Assembly: GCA_033296885.1 (NCBI GenBank) | Contig: MU864011.1 | Location: forward strand, 27,005 to 91,004 | Length of the DNA stretch: 64,000 nucleotides | Direction: 5' to 3' | From: Triangularia verruculosa | Taxonomy: Eukaryota > Ascomycota > Sordariomycetes > Sordariales > Podosporaceae | In this document: positions 30,414 to 43,200 of the stretch, one piece after another | Position numbering within the stretch: position 1 is the stretch's first letter | How the letters are laid out: each line of letters starts with the position of its first letter | Translations under genes and position numbers: made by a program | Notes under the pieces: model-generated | Told to the model about the DNA's origin: nothing | Database searches by the model: none | What the model saw: the letters and a program-made list of their open reading frames with translations, nothing else

Positions 30414-32842
30414 CTAAAACGCCTCCTTACCAACCTTGACTTCTCCTACAAAGTCCCCAACCTTGGTCATCTTGAGAATCAGCTTCGTCAGCTGTGCGTC
30501 TGTCCCTGTGTTTGAAAGAAGAGGTTAGCAAGTAGGCTGCAACTTTCAGGCGAATAGATGGAATACAAGTCGCACCTCTACTACTCATCAATGAGATTGC
30601 AACTGGGAGCTTTTGGGTTCCGCCAGTTATCTTGGAGGGTTGTTCAACTTGTGCAACTTAGGAGTCTGTTAGCCATTTGAGCGAGTAGCGGCAGCATCAA
30701 GAGAATGTACCTGGCATGACGACGCTTGGAACACCAGCAAGGCTGGACTGGTGGTCTTCTCTTTCAATCCAGTTGTAAGCCGAGGCTCGATCTTTAGGTT
30801 CGCTATAGAACAGTGAGCTAGGTCCGAAATCAGGTCACCATTTCTGGAAAGAAGGCCACTTCTTACGGCCTGTACACGTCGCGATAGAATGGGACAAAGT
30901 CCCCGACGGGATAAACCATGACAACGTTGAAGCCTCCTCCACCCAGGATGCTCTCTCTGAGCCATCGGGAGTAGACTTTCTTATTATCGCGTGCCTGCTG
31001 AATTATTTTGCTGTCAACTTGGAGCTTCTCTCCACGGTTCCTACGTCTGAGTGAGCCTTGATATTCAGGATGCATTGTGCCAGAAGTACTGATTTTTCCT
31101 TACCAACAGTCCCGGATCACAGGGTGGACATATGGTTCGTGACCATACTTGTTCTCATATTCTTGTCGAAACCCAGAAAGGTTTTCGTAATAACCGTGCC
31201 ACAAGAGTGGCATAAAGGTCTACTGTTATATTAGCTTCCCACGATCTCATAACATCAGGTGGGCCTTACGTCTTTTAGATCTCCGGCAAGTGTTGAATGA
31301 TTGTTATGCGGGTCATCGCGAAGCCAAGTTTCTTCCAGATTAATCTCTGTTCTTCGGGTTTGAAGATGTTTCTCAACCTTCTGAACTGCCAACTCCATCG
31401 CTTTCTTTACTGGACCATCAGGCCATTGGTTCCAATAATCGAGCGGATAAAGAAGCTGGACGGACTTGCAGTTGTCTGCACTTCTCAGTGGCGGTGATCC
31501 TAAAACGTAGGGTTGTGAGGGAAGCCGTCGACTCCATGAATGCTGGGGTTCTCGGATGTTTCCTTCATACGTTGCTCCGCTCCAGACTAGCGGTGACATG
31601 ATTGAAACGGGCGGTACATCAAGACGCTCGCCGAATCCCAGATGTACACAAACATCATGAAACAGTTTGGCATCTCGGCAGGTTAGTCCTGGGGTGTCCA
31701 TTCCTCTGCAAAATGTCAGTCAATGCCCGCTCTGCACTTTCTTGGTGAAGTAATACTTACTGTACAAGAGGCATAATCCCATCCAACCATTCACGTGAAT
31801 GTGTAGGTCGCAGCGCCCAGAGGCCCATCACACTTGCTGGACCACGGATGCTACCTCCAGCTGGTAAACGGTTAGGTTAGTGCTAACTGGCTTCCAGATT
31901 CAAAGTTCCTTACTATCAGATCCGATGCCAGCGTCACACCACGAATATCCTGCCACCGCCACACAGGTACCAGTGCTGCTGCCGCGGGGTGAAAGGTACC
32001 CATCACCTCTCGGGTTCCAAGGACATGTATAGTCAATCCAGTCTGCCGTTGGTTGGTCACTTGATGCGAACTGTGTACATTTGGTTTTGCCGATGATGAT
32101 AGCACCCAGACCGACCAATCGAGTTACCACAGTTGCTGTGCTGTCTCGAGGCCCATAGAGCTTGTCGTATGATCTCGATTGTCCGGTTGTTTTCACACCC
32201 TTGAGGTCAATAATATCCTTAACAGTGAACCGAACACCGCTCAAAGGCTTCTCTTTTGTTCTCTGAAAATGCAGTCTGGATGGCACGGGAATCATCAAAT
32301 TGCCTTCAATTGTAACTGTTATCCCGATAAAGCTGGTATGGATGGATTAGCTTTCTGAGATATCTGGCTGAAGGACCTTTAGAAGGTAGTGGATAGACTC
32401 ACTTGTCCGATCCGGGTTCGTGAATGGTTGGGAGTTGAAAGGCCTCGTATTCATCCGGAAACAGCTTCCACGTTCTATAGAGCCTTTTGCCTTGTACAAA
32501 ATATGGCCCTTCAGAGGGCTTGGCGGTTTTGGTGGTAATTACGAATATGGACCGGCAGCCATGTTGTTCAAGCACTTTTCCAACAGCTTTGATAAAACGG
32601 CACGAGAAATTGGAAGTCACTATGACAGTGACTCCGAAAAACCGTTCCTCGAACTCCTTGTCTGATGTGAACTTTGTTATTTTCGCTCGCAGATCTTGGA
32701 CAGTTTCCATATGGACTACCGTCGCTGGAGAGAAACCATGGGCTACCGGCTTTCCAAACCGAACTTTTCGCAGGTCTGGCACTACTACATCGTTAAGTCG
32801 AACCAGATAATGTAACGATTCGTCTGAGGACTTATAACTCAT
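30414..32842 (-). CDS. Amidase signature family protein, nine exons
   Basis: The exons are 32403-32842, 31915-32332, 31761-31861, 31270-31705, 31104-31219, 30867-31040, 30711-30802, 30576-30656 and 30414-30505, totalling 650 codons with every junction in phase. The N-terminal ~150 residues are the extension found in many fungal amidases. The catalytic triad is visible: Lys in GVRFTVKDIID (about residue 180), the cis-Ser region PRGSSTG, and the nucleophile in GSDTGGSIRGPAS. The latter motif is completed only when the intron at 31862-31914 is removed, which supports the model. It would hydrolyse an amide (R-CONH2 to the acid plus ammonia), substrate unknown. Similar proteins are often mislabelled as GatA. 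The C-terminus ends GDFVGEVKVGKEAF. It diverges from a CmcJ-like gene. Confidence 0.82.
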
Positions 32843-33607
32843 GCATATAGAGATGGTCTGCTCCCGACGGTTTTTCGACCATTTCTCAGTTCGCTAAAAA
32901 GACCGAACATGCCTATCAGTACATGAAAATGTAGTAAAGTCCTCCGGAAATACGCAGGGTAAATTCGTACCAATTCAGCTATGCTGTGAGAGAGGACCGG
33001 TATGAACGCAGTTGGATGCAGTTCGCATGTCAAAGGTTTAGCATGATGGCGATGAACTGCCTTCCATTTCGTAAAAGCCTCACGAAGAGACATTGCAGCA
33101 ATTATTTGGGGTGCGAATGGCAGCTGCATGGGAGTTGCGGCTTTTGAGGGCTAGTTGTCAGCCATTTCAGGCGGCCCCTGTCGACTTCGTTATAAGAAAT
33201 GTAGGATCAACAGTCTCAGGTCAATCTGACGCAGCGATCATCATGACCATAGATCGATCTGCGTACCGCCAGTATTTTCAGGGTAAACTAATCCCTTTAT
33301 ACAATTGTGGCGTTATGTGTGGTGGTCAGCGAGTGCTGTCACGGAGAGCGCAGCTGCTACCCGCCGCGAAATTGTTGAATGGTGAGCAAATTTCTATTGG
33401 TGCGACCTGGGGACGATGCACCTATTGGGATTGGTATGCAGGCGACCCCGCACGGCAATATATGTAAAGCTGGCAGGTTGTCTCAACGGGGGGCTGGTGT
33501 GTAATGTGTCACTCATGACCTATTTATCCCTCCTTTACACTGGCGGCAAACCATCCCCGCCAGTGTTCTTCCCACTTCACAAGGCCGGCCTCCCGGACAT
33601 GTCGAAC
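32843..33607. other. Divergent intergenic region, amidase / CmcJ-like gene
   Basis: 765 bases separate the two start codons. Frames on both strands exist but show no family likeness. It probably contains both promoters. Confidence 0.45.
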
Positions 33608-34649
33608 ATGGCTACTGTGGTGGCATCTCTGAATTACATGGCTCCTCTTGAACTATACAACACTGAAAAGCCCTTCTATTCAAATGTGCCTGCTCCAGAT
33701 GGGCGGCAAAGCAATCAGGTGGCCTGGAGATATCACGGGATCAAATTCCAGGACATTCGAGCTGGCTTGGAGAGTTTTACCCTCGATAACAACGGTTTTG
33801 AGATATATCAATTTGGAGCTGAGGTCAAACACAAGTCTGAGAATATCTCGACTCCGATTCTTGGATACAGGAAAATCATTACCCGGTCATTGAAAGCCTA
33901 TTGAAAGCCAAGTTTGGACATGGTATCGACATTCACATTTTTGATCACACAGTGTGTTGACCAACCTCCCTTCAGATCGAGCCAGTAACTGACCAAGTCA
34001 GGTTCGAAGGCGTCGGACCGTGCAGCAGCCACAAGACATGCAGGGTCTGACTCGGGCATCACGGCAGCCAAGCTACTCTGCACACTGCGGTAAGTATCAC
34101 CTTTGGCTCCATTTTTTGTTGAGAAGGGGCTGACTGAGACTTTGCCCAACCCAGACCAAACGATCTTGAGCGGTGAAAACAGGATCAAGTTTCATATGGG
34201 CTCCAGAGCATTTGACCTTCTCCGAGGCAGGTGCAGAATCATCAAGTATGGGCCCACACTCGACCAACCTACAATACTCGGCTAATTAACGAATTTTAAG
34301 CGTGTGGATGCCACTCTTTGGGCCCGTTGAGGATTGCCCCTTGACATTCTGTGACTGGAATACAGTCAACGTGGAGAGAGATTACAGGTCGGCCGATCTG
34401 ATCTTCCCGCACTATATTGGGGAACAATACCTGGTCACACACCATTCGGATCACCGCTGGTACTTTCTCAGTGGACAGCAAACCAATGAGTTTACGCTTT
34501 TGAAGTGTTGGGACAACAAAGAGGGCGTTGCACGATGTAAGAACCCGCAGAGAGAGCCTATGAACATGATGGCTGATAGTGCTTTTATTAGGTGTTGCAC
34601 ATACATCCTTTATGTGCCCGACAGCCTCGGGCAATGCAAGGCTCCGTGA
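33608..34649 (+). CDS. CmcJ/AsaB/NvfI-like hydroxylase-desaturase family protein, five exons
   Basis: The ATG at 33608 starts MATVVASLNYMAPLELYNTE. Later exons are about 33874-33951, 34002-34089, 34155-34245 and 34301-34649, and the last three junctions are in phase. When spliced they give family landmarks in order: a DIRAGLESFTLDNNGFE-type segment, HIFDHTVRRRR, SYSAHCDQT, LLRGRCRIINVW, PLFGPVEDCPLTFCDWNTV and HRWYFLSGQQTNEFTLLKC. The family includes the fungal tailoring enzymes AsaB and NvfI and the bacterial CmcJ; some members are non-haem iron oxygenases, and the His-x-Asp in AHCDQT may bind metal. The first junction near 33870 is unsettled: either a short intron with a weak donor or a one-base frameshift. 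Role is probably in secondary metabolism, by family. Confidence 0.7.
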
Positions 34650-34842
34650 AAGTGCGGAATTTCGGTGTTTGGTATTTGGCTGAGCGCCAAAGGGTTCCAT
34701 TTTTTGTCACAACCCCATTCCTGAAAATCAAGGTATCCAACAGCATCTTGCTAACGTGGACAAAAGTTAATTTTGACGGTAATATCGAGAGAAAACAATG
34801 ACAACTTGATGTCTTACCCTCGTTAGCGCTGGTACTTGATTC

Positions 34843-35157
34843 TCAACCTCCCTCGGCATTTGAACTAGCCGGAGTATTTGAAGGGGGGTTTTGCGGGTTG
34901 GGTGCTGGTTTTGGTGAAGGCTCTGTCATGGAGGAAGATACATTGTGCAAGTCCTCGCTGATGTGAGCATCCCTTGGAACCCATTCCAGCCAGGGTTTGG
35001 CATTAGGTTCATTGGAATCAGGCTTCCAGTTATACCAGGGCTTTGCCTTGAGTTCGTCTTCAGTCATGTTCTTGATGACTTCGTCTTTGGGTGGCCACCA
35101 CTTCTTCCATGGTTGTGTTTGGCCGGGCCCAGCGGTTGGTTCCTTGATCTGATTCAT
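34843..35157 (-). CDS. Hypothetical Trp/Pro/Lys-rich small protein
   Basis: The ATG at 35157 gives 104 residues. The first half is Trp-rich with spaced PW motifs (PWKKWWPP, KPWYNW, KPWLEW) and the second half is Pro/Ser/Asn-rich. No signal peptide or known domain is seen. The periodic tryptophans make it more protein-like than random frames, but there is no other support. Confidence 0.35.
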   Translation of the reverse strand: MNQIKEPTAGPGQTQPWKKWWPPKDEVIKNMTEDELKAKPWYNWKPDSNEPNAKPWLEWVPRDAHISEDLHNVSSSMTEPSPKPAPNPQNPPSNTPASSNAEGG

Positions 35158-35779
35158 ATTGGTGCCCAATTTGGAAGACAGTGCCGTGTAGGTATCGTAG
35201 GTAATCGGGGATTCGCTGATTAGCTGTTAGACAACAGGACGACCGCCCGAAGATTTGGTTGGAAAGCAACGCTCTTTCGGAGGGGGTGTGATGTGTCTTA
35301 ATAACTTGTCAGTTGGCTACCATGCAGGAGCTCTCCCCACCTCTTGTGTGCCAAGGATGGCTCGACAACCTTGGTGTGTGCCAATTGGGGGCGGGTGGTG
35401 TCGTGGGGAAAGATACAATTGGCTACGCCAATGTGGCCGGCGATCACAACAATTAATTATGCGTGGATTACCATGCATAATCATGTAGTTGGGCATCTCG
35501 GTCTGGCCTCAGCCTGAAATCCAGTGTGGTACCCATTTGAACACGATGCGGTTCCCGCGGCTCATGATTATCAAGGCTTGGTTGCTTACCTACCTAAATT
35601 GCTGCCTTGAACTGCATGTGAGAATGACTCCAAGACTCCTTCTCTTAAGTCCTCGTCGCAGTCAGGACGTTAACGTAATAGCCATCTCTCAAACCTTCAC
35701 CGATACCTACTTTACTTATACCCAACCCCATCATATATGTCCCCACACCTCTAATCTTGCTTTATTATGCATAGGTACC
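35158..35779. other. Intergenic upstream of the NLR gene
   Basis: No gene is supported. It should contain the promoter of the NLR gene. Pyrimidine-rich stretches and TACCTA motifs lie near 35590-35775, just before the ATG at 35780. Confidence 0.4.
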
Positions 35780-38700
35780 ATGGCTGGGACGATGCTATCG
35801 GTTCGGATCCGAGGATTGCAAAGCAAAGAGGCTTTCAAGGATATTCTTAATGCCTGGTGTTCAAGCAAGAATTCTGAGCCTATCAGCATTGGGTCCCATG
35901 GGATTGCAGAGGCGAGCAACGGCTTTGAAGCCACTGTCACCTTCAGAACTGAGGGCGATCGGGATTCTGCCGTAGCAGCTTTGAATGCAATACACCCTGG
36001 ACTACAAACTGATACCCACTTTCTGGGCATGACTGTTCTTGTTACTCCTGAGCCTTGGAGATACAATGTGATTGAGTAAGTAAGGCCACTTTGGAACGGC
36101 TTGTGTTGATGGTCGGAACACATTTGATTAACAAAGAATACTTATAGCATAGTGGCAGTTCATGGCCTGAGAGGACATGCAATAAACACATGGACCTCGT
36201 CAGCCCCTGGCGCCGTAATGTGGATCCGAGACTTCATTCCCGCTGAGTTCCCTAACGCTCGGGTGGTGAGTTTTGGGTATGAATCATTGAGTACAGGTGG
36301 CATCAAAGAAGCTGCAAGACAGCTTGTGAATGAGTTGCAGCTCAGTAGGCGTGACGTCGGCCAACGACCACTAGTCTTTCTCGCCCACAGTCTCGGTGGC
36401 TTGGTGGTGAAACAAGTAGCTATGGTCTTTCTTCTTACAACCACCAGCAATCACGAAGCAGGAATCTTGTGTTGATCACACTAACGTGTTGTGGCTTTCA
36501 GGCATTAGTTACGGCGTATTCCCGACGTGACAGTGCAATATACCAGCAAATTAACTGTGTCGCCTTTTTCGGGACGCCGCATCGAGGGGCGTCTGCGGCA
36601 CACTGGGCGATGTTGCTTGCAAGGCTTGTATCTGTGCGCTACCCTGACGCGAAGAAGAACCTCAAACGGTTGAGGATAAATGATACTGTCCTTAAAGATC
36701 TGGATGACGATTTCCGGAGTGTGGTGCTTGAAGACCGCAAGATCAAGTTCATCAGTGTATATGAGCTGCATAAGATCAAGAAGCCTATTTGGCCCTTTTC
36801 CTCCTGGAACATCAAGAAGCCGAGCATCTTGGTATGACTGCAATAACAATTACCCATCTTGCATTTGGTACACTGACATCAACCACTTTCATATTCAGGT
36901 CGTGCCAGAACAGTCTGCCATTCTTGGACTCGAAAGCAGTACTGAAACCCTCATTCCCATCAATTCATGCCATAGGGAGCTCTGTAGGTTTCAGAGCCCT
37001 CATAGCAATGGGTTCGGGCAACTCATACAGAGCATACGTAACACCCTTGGTGGTTTCGGTAGCCTCCTCCCCCTCTCTTTCATTAGTGTTGCCAAGATGC
37101 TGACCAAAACAAAGGAAGAGCTCAGCTGCCTTCAAAATACCCCCGGGATAGTAGCCTTGGTGTACAACTCCTTGGCCGAGAGGAGATCATCTCAAGGATC
37201 TACGACCACATCGCAGAATGCCATGACGGCACGGCAAGTCTGCCCGGCGTGGCACTTGTCGGTGCTCCTGGTGTGGGCAAATCAAGTCTCGCAAAGCATA
37301 TATGTGATGCGACACTTAAAAAGATGGATTTTCAGCACGTATTGTTCATCTCAGCCGAATCAGAGTCTAAACTGGTACACGATCTGAAGAACATTCTTCG
37401 TTTGTCCAACGTAGACGACTCCAAGATACCCGGTTCCGCCGAACAGATTCGACACCGTTTCCAAGACATGCTTTCAAAGACGGGTATGTACTAACTGGTG
37501 ATATGGAGACTGTTTGTTATGTGATTCACTGATCATGCGTATTGCCTATTCAGATGGACATTGGCTCTTGGTGTACGATAATGCGGTCGAAGAGCCATTT
37601 CTGTCCAGATATTGGCCTTCATCAAAAGGCGGGAGTGTCGTCATCACGAGCAATTGCAAGAGTATTGCTCGGGTATTTACTGGTAATACCATCCAAACCC
37701 TGACGGTGGAGGGACTCACAGAAGATGAGGGAGCTGAGCTCCTGTCACGATCAGCGAGGTTTCCTTCCGAATACCAAGAAATTGATTCTTCGACTTGGAA
37801 CCATTACAAGGTACTTTCAGGACGTTTTTGCGGTTGGCCACTTGCATTACGGCAGCTGAGTGCGTCCATACATCATGCAAGAATAAGTCCTCAAAGAATG
37901 ATCCAGGTGTTAGATAACGAGGATAATGGCCAGAGCAACACCTACCGGTTTCAAAGCATAGGCGAGCCAAATGAACATACGCTTGAAGATGCCTGGGCTG
38001 CTCTTTTTCCTCGGCTCCAACCAAATCCCGTAAAGCTCCTCAATATACTGAGTTTGCTGGACCGGGATAGCATTCCAGCCCGGATGTTTGAGAATTCACC
38101 AGAAAGGGAGAGAGCCCCAGAAGATCCGTTTGATTTTTTGTTTTCCGAACTCGAGTGGGTGCCCTCCATGATACTTGGTGCTACTAAGTTTGTTGACTGT
38201 CATTTCAGCTATATTCACGCCAGAGGGTCTCTGCTGGATTATGGACTCGTCTCAATGGATGAGTGCGACAATATTTCACTCCACCGGGTGGTTCAGACAA
38301 CACGACTGAAGAGAATGTCCGATTTCGAGCGAGAAGGCGCTTTCTCAATGGCACTCTGGCTGCTGCGGAAAAGGTTTCCTCGCCAAGAATTGGGGGCACA
38401 CATGCACAATGTCTGGGATACATGCGAAACATTCTTGCTGCAAGTCCTTGCCTTTGAAAACTCTGTGAGAGCATGGATGCCATTGTTTATTGGAGACGAA
38501 GCTTCGGACTACATCAATCTCATATGTGACTGCGCCTGGTAAGTCATGGGCCCATTCCACACACAGCATGCATCCGAAACTGACTCAGAAAGGTATCTTT
38601 GGGAGATTGGGCAGCACAACAAAGGGCTGTCAATCTTGGATGCGGCTGAGAAAGGCTATGTCCAAGTCATCGGTGCGGAATCGTTGAATGCAGCTCGAAT

Positions 38701-39714
38701 ATACGTCATTCGAGGGTCCATATACTCGACCTTGAATCAGTATGACAAGTCTGGGCCTCTGTTCCTCGAAGCGCTGCGTCTTCACCAGAAGCTGCTCACT
38801 CCAGATCATCCCTTGATTGCCAATAGTTTAATGCAGGTTGGCAATTATTACACATCGCAGGACGAGTTTGACCGAGCTATCAACTCACACCGAGAAGCTC
38901 TGCGCATCCGACAAAGCTGCCAAGGAACTCCTCCACATATGATGGCATTGTCATACTTCAATCTTTGCCGCCCATTGATCATGACAAATAGATCCGAAAA
39001 CCTGCTTGAAGCAGAGGGATTACTAAAACTGGCAAAGGCAGCAGAGGAGCGATTAAATCATCGACTATTGGTGTACTACAAACTTCAGTACGTGTTTGCC
39101 TTCGCTTCGAAACTAATTTCCCCGACATGCACTCGCATTCTCCTGAGCTGACAAGCATGCTTTCTCACAAGCCGCCTCTATATTCTCGGCAATATCTGGG
39201 CATCCCGCGGTAATTTTCAAAAAGCCCTCAAAGTTCATTGCAAGGCGCTGGAGCTGCGAAAGATGGGTGGCGTTGCTCCCTCGTCCACTTCATCCTTCCT
39301 GATAGCCACTTCGCTACACAAGGTCGGAACGCTCTACCACAGATTAGGCCAACAAGAGCAGGCCGTGTATGATACCTAGTTTCTTTCCTTCTCAAACCAT
39401 CAAATTCGAGGATTCAATGAGTACTGACTCCAAATTGTGTGAACAACAGAGCGGCCCTTCAGAAGGCGATCCAAGTCCTTGACCCTCCACAGCCGAGAGG
39501 AGTTGACCGTGCTTTGCCGAGGACGAAGACACAACTATCCCGTCTTGCCCGCACGGAAATGCAACTGGCTTCTATAACAACAGACAAAGAGGCTGTTGCC
39601 TGGAGAGTGAATGCAAGGGGGCACTACTGTGAAGCCTTTGAAATTGGGAACCCCGCCAGGGTTAACTGGGCACGAGTCGATTTTGAGAAATTGGTGCCAC
39701 CTATTGACCGTTGA
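35780..39714 (+). CDS. Fungal NLR: SesB-like alpha/beta hydrolase - NB-ARC - TPR
   Basis: The exons are 35780-36075, 36148-36415, 36502-36831, 36899-37058, about 37121-37483, 37554-38538, 38593-39087, 39172-39366 and 39450-39714, totalling 1119 codons. All junctions are in phase; the fourth intron (acceptor near 37120) is the least certain. Residues ~1-95 form an extra N-terminal segment. An esterase/lipase domain follows (DIVAVHGLRGHA, then LVFLAHSLGGLVVKQ with the nucleophile Ser, then FFGTPHRG). NB-ARC has the P-loop GAPGVGKSS near residue 399, Walker B WLLVYDNA near 474, GSVVITS, and GWPLAL for GLPL. Repeated helical hairpins from about 830 to 1050 are TPR-like (HPLIANSLMQVGNYY). In fungi this architecture acts as a STAND receptor in non-self recognition and regulated cell death. 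The role here is inferred from architecture. Confidence 0.87.
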
Positions 39715-40284
39715 AAGTTTATCATCAAGATTTTAAACCTGTTTAAAAGCCAATCCATCCTAGGTATCGCCAGACACTAGACACCATTGAGTGACGAGTC
39801 CCACCTGATTATAATACACAAGCGAATTAATAGCTGGCGTTCGGGCCAAGCAACATCCCCTAGTGAACTGCTCCATCTACTCCCAACTGCTCCAGAGCCT
39901 TGCCCTCGATATCTGAGATGCCATCCTGCTCCACACCTAGCAATCGTGAGTATTCAGATTCAAGTTAAACGACGATACTGTCAAGTGCTTTTCAACCGGA
40001 TCTAGCGCATGGCACATGACGATAAAGTGGATGAAGCAACTGCCCAAAGGGCACATGGAGTGTGGGGTTCGAGTATACGGCATTGGGCCTATGAGGCTTG
40101 TGTTGGTTGCAATTGGCCAGACCGGCGAAGGGATGATGCCCGACAATCGGTACCTAAAAGTCAGCTACCTTCCAGGTTGATGAGGGTACAGACCAGATGC
40201 AAGTGTATTGCTTCCCTTGCGCAACCGAGCATCAAAACATCAAGGAATGTTTACGGGCTCAGAACCAGCTCCCGTTCTGCCAAC
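39715..40284. other. Intergenic between NLR and GTPase genes
   Basis: 570 bases without a supported gene. The next frame extends upstream to an ATG at 40009, but residues before 40285 show no family likeness, so I treat this as promoter and 5' leader. Confidence 0.5.
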
Positions 40285-43200
40285 ATGTCGCAGATCAAGC
40301 GCCCGGCCCTTGGCCAGATCGCGCATCTCGGTGACTTTTATGATGCAAGCACCGACTCGTTCTCTTCCTTGTCGCTGTTGAAGGACCCGCCGCCGCCCGC
40401 AGCAGTGCGTCGCACCGACAACCCGGACACTGAGGTGGTCATCATGAGCGAGGACACGTATGAGGAAAAGTTCCGACGCCTCAGAGTAGAGGCGGAGCTC
40501 AGTGCCAGCATCCTCTCTGGGTTGATGTCAGTCGGCGGCGTTGGACGCTTCCTCATGGAGAGGCGCAGGAGCGGACGGACTCGACAGGTCTCATGTCTCT
40601 ACAAGATTGCCACGGTCCACGAGAAACTCAACTTTGGCACCTTCATGATGGCGCCTGATCTCCTCAACTTTAATGCGCTGCGTGGCAGTCCCGGTACTCA
40701 CATCGTCTCCGAGATTGAATGGGGAGCCTCGAGCGCCGTGACGGCTCGATTCGAGGTGGAAGATGGGAGCGACAGCACCGACGTGCAGGCCAAGCTTGAG
40801 GCTGGCCTCGACCAGCTAAACAAGATTGTCGGCGTCGGTGCAGCAGCATCGGGCGATCTCCAAGTCGGACGGGCGAAAACGTCAAACAGGTCAGCATTCG
40901 GCATAAATGTCTATGGAGACTTCACGACCGATAAGGACATGCCGACCGACTTTGACAGTGCTCGCGAGTATATCAAGAGCATGCCGTCCTCCATCACAGC
41001 CTCCAATGGCGGCAAGGGAAAGCCCCTGTCGTACACACTCATCCCGATCCAGATGATCACAATGATGTTCGACGTCGAGATCGACGTCCACACGGCCTTG
41101 AAACGCCTGAGCCACGACGTCTTGGAACAGTTTGTCCATCTCTTTGACGAGTGGACCCGCGCCAGGCAGGACCTTGCCGACTACTACATTGATGCAAAGC
41201 GATATGGGTTCTGCTTGCCCATAGGTCACCTAGCCGAAGCCTCCCAACGTCTCAACCGGGCCAAGATTCTGGAGGCTCGCCTCAAAGAGGAGTACGCAGA
41301 GGCCCTGACCAGCGTCAGGCGTGGCGTGTCGGAACCAAAGATTCTGCTGACCTTGCTGGCCGAATCTCGAAGCGATGAGCGTTGTCCTGAAGGCCTGGTG
41401 TCAGGAATTCACAGCTACCGGGAGCGGATGAGGTTTGCGGACGTCATCCAGGCCAAGGGTGCCAAGTTTGTCGGACACAACCTCACAGAGATTCGGGAGA
41501 GCCTCATCATAGCGAACGGGAGAAACGACACCTATGTCTTTTACATTAACGAAGCGGTTCAGCAACAGACAGATCGTTGGGACGAAAACAGAAAGCTGCT
41601 GATGGAGCTCCTCGAGTCCAAGGAAGCGGGCGATCAGGTCCTCGTTTGCGACTGTGACCTTGGCGGTTTGTTGATCGAGACGTCATACATCGAGCATTAT
41701 CGTGGCGGCGGGCTCCTTGTCAAAGATCTCAGGGCGGCACGACGTCTCCTGGACGACCGGTGCGTCATTCGGTGTCCAGCGAGCGCTCTGGATCCCTCCA
41801 AGAACGACCCACCGGTCCAGAGGCGGAAGATAAAGCTACAATGTCCCGGAGCTCGCTGTCCGAGGGCGAAGCGCATTTGGATATGTGAGAGTTGCAGGCA
41901 GTCAGTCGAGTTTGGATCCGTTGACGATTTTCTCTATTGCCAATGCGGCCGGTTCCCCTATGACCGTTGTCGCTTCCGTTGCAAGAGGCACGACAAGGAG
42001 GGCGGACCTACCAAGCCTGAGCCCCTCGAGCTGCTGGAGCAGCTGAAGAATATGGATTCGCTGGAGGTGCAGGAGATCAACGTTCTCATCCTGGGTGAGA
42101 CGGGCGTCGGCAAATCGACGTGGATTAATGCATTTGTCAACTATCTCACGCACGACACACTCGAGGAGGCCATTGCAGCTGGCAAGGTTGAGCACGTAGT
42201 GCCCTACTCCTTTTCATACCAGCTAATCGATGACGACGGTGAGTTTCATCAATACCGTATCGAGGCCGGCTCGAGTCCACATGAAGTAGATAGGTATGGG
42301 ATTTCTCATCTCTCCGTTGCCTATCTTGCAAACTGACACCTCCGTACAGCATCGGAGGAGAATCGGCCACGCAAAAACCAATTGTCCACCTGATTCCACT
42401 GGGCGACGAAATCGTGCTGCGCTTGATCGACACACCTGGAATTGGCGACACGCGAGGAATAGGACAGGACGCCCTGAACCAGCAGCAGATCCTGGCGACG
42501 CTGCAGCACATCGATAAGCTCCACGGGATTCTGATTTTACTGAAACCCGACAACTGCCGGCTAGGCGTCATGTTCCGATTCTGTATCACCGAGTTGATGA
42601 CCCATCTGCACCGGGATGCCATCAATAACATCTGTTTTGGGTTCACAAACACACGGGGGAGCAACTACTCACCGGGCGATACCTACAACCCGCTAAAGAC
42701 GCTTCTGGAGACATACAAGGGGGCCAAAATGGAGCTCAGCACCCACAACACCTACTGCTTCGATTCTGAAAGTTTCCGGTTCCTTGCGGCTCTCTCCCAG
42801 ACCAAAAAGCAGTTGCCTGGCCTGGACGACATCGAGAAGAGCTGGAACCGATCCGTCAAGGAATCGAAGCGTCTTCTGTCACACTGGGCCGCCCTCCCTG
42901 GGCACAGGGTAAAGAGCACGGTCAGCCTAAACAAGGCGCGCGATCTGATACTTGCAATCGAGGAGCCACTCAGTGAAGTCAAGAGGGCGGCTGAGAGGAC
43001 AATCATGCTCAACAGACAAAAGGCCGAAGAGCTCCGCGAGGTCAAGCTCACAATGACCGAGCTGCAGTCCAAGCTGTACATCGAGACCCTCACGGTGGAG
43101 AACTTCCCACTGCAGAAGCCAAGAATGGTCTGCTCTCATGAAATCTGCCAGACAAGGACGAAGGATGACGATGGCCACGGTTACTCCATCTACCACAAGA

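Noticed and set aside
30414..34649. Part of a secondary-metabolite biosynthetic cluster
   Set aside because: No PKS, NRPS, terpene synthase or pathway regulator is present in the window, so two tailoring-type genes are not enough.
35489..35779. Upstream extension of the NLR reading frame
   Set aside because: No family likeness upstream, no initiator ATG needed there, and the ATG at 35780 has a good TACCATGG context.
40009..40284. Earlier ATG for the MACPF-like/GTPase gene
   Set aside because: Homologous sequence begins at RPALG just after the ATG at 40285; the upstream residues are not protein-like.
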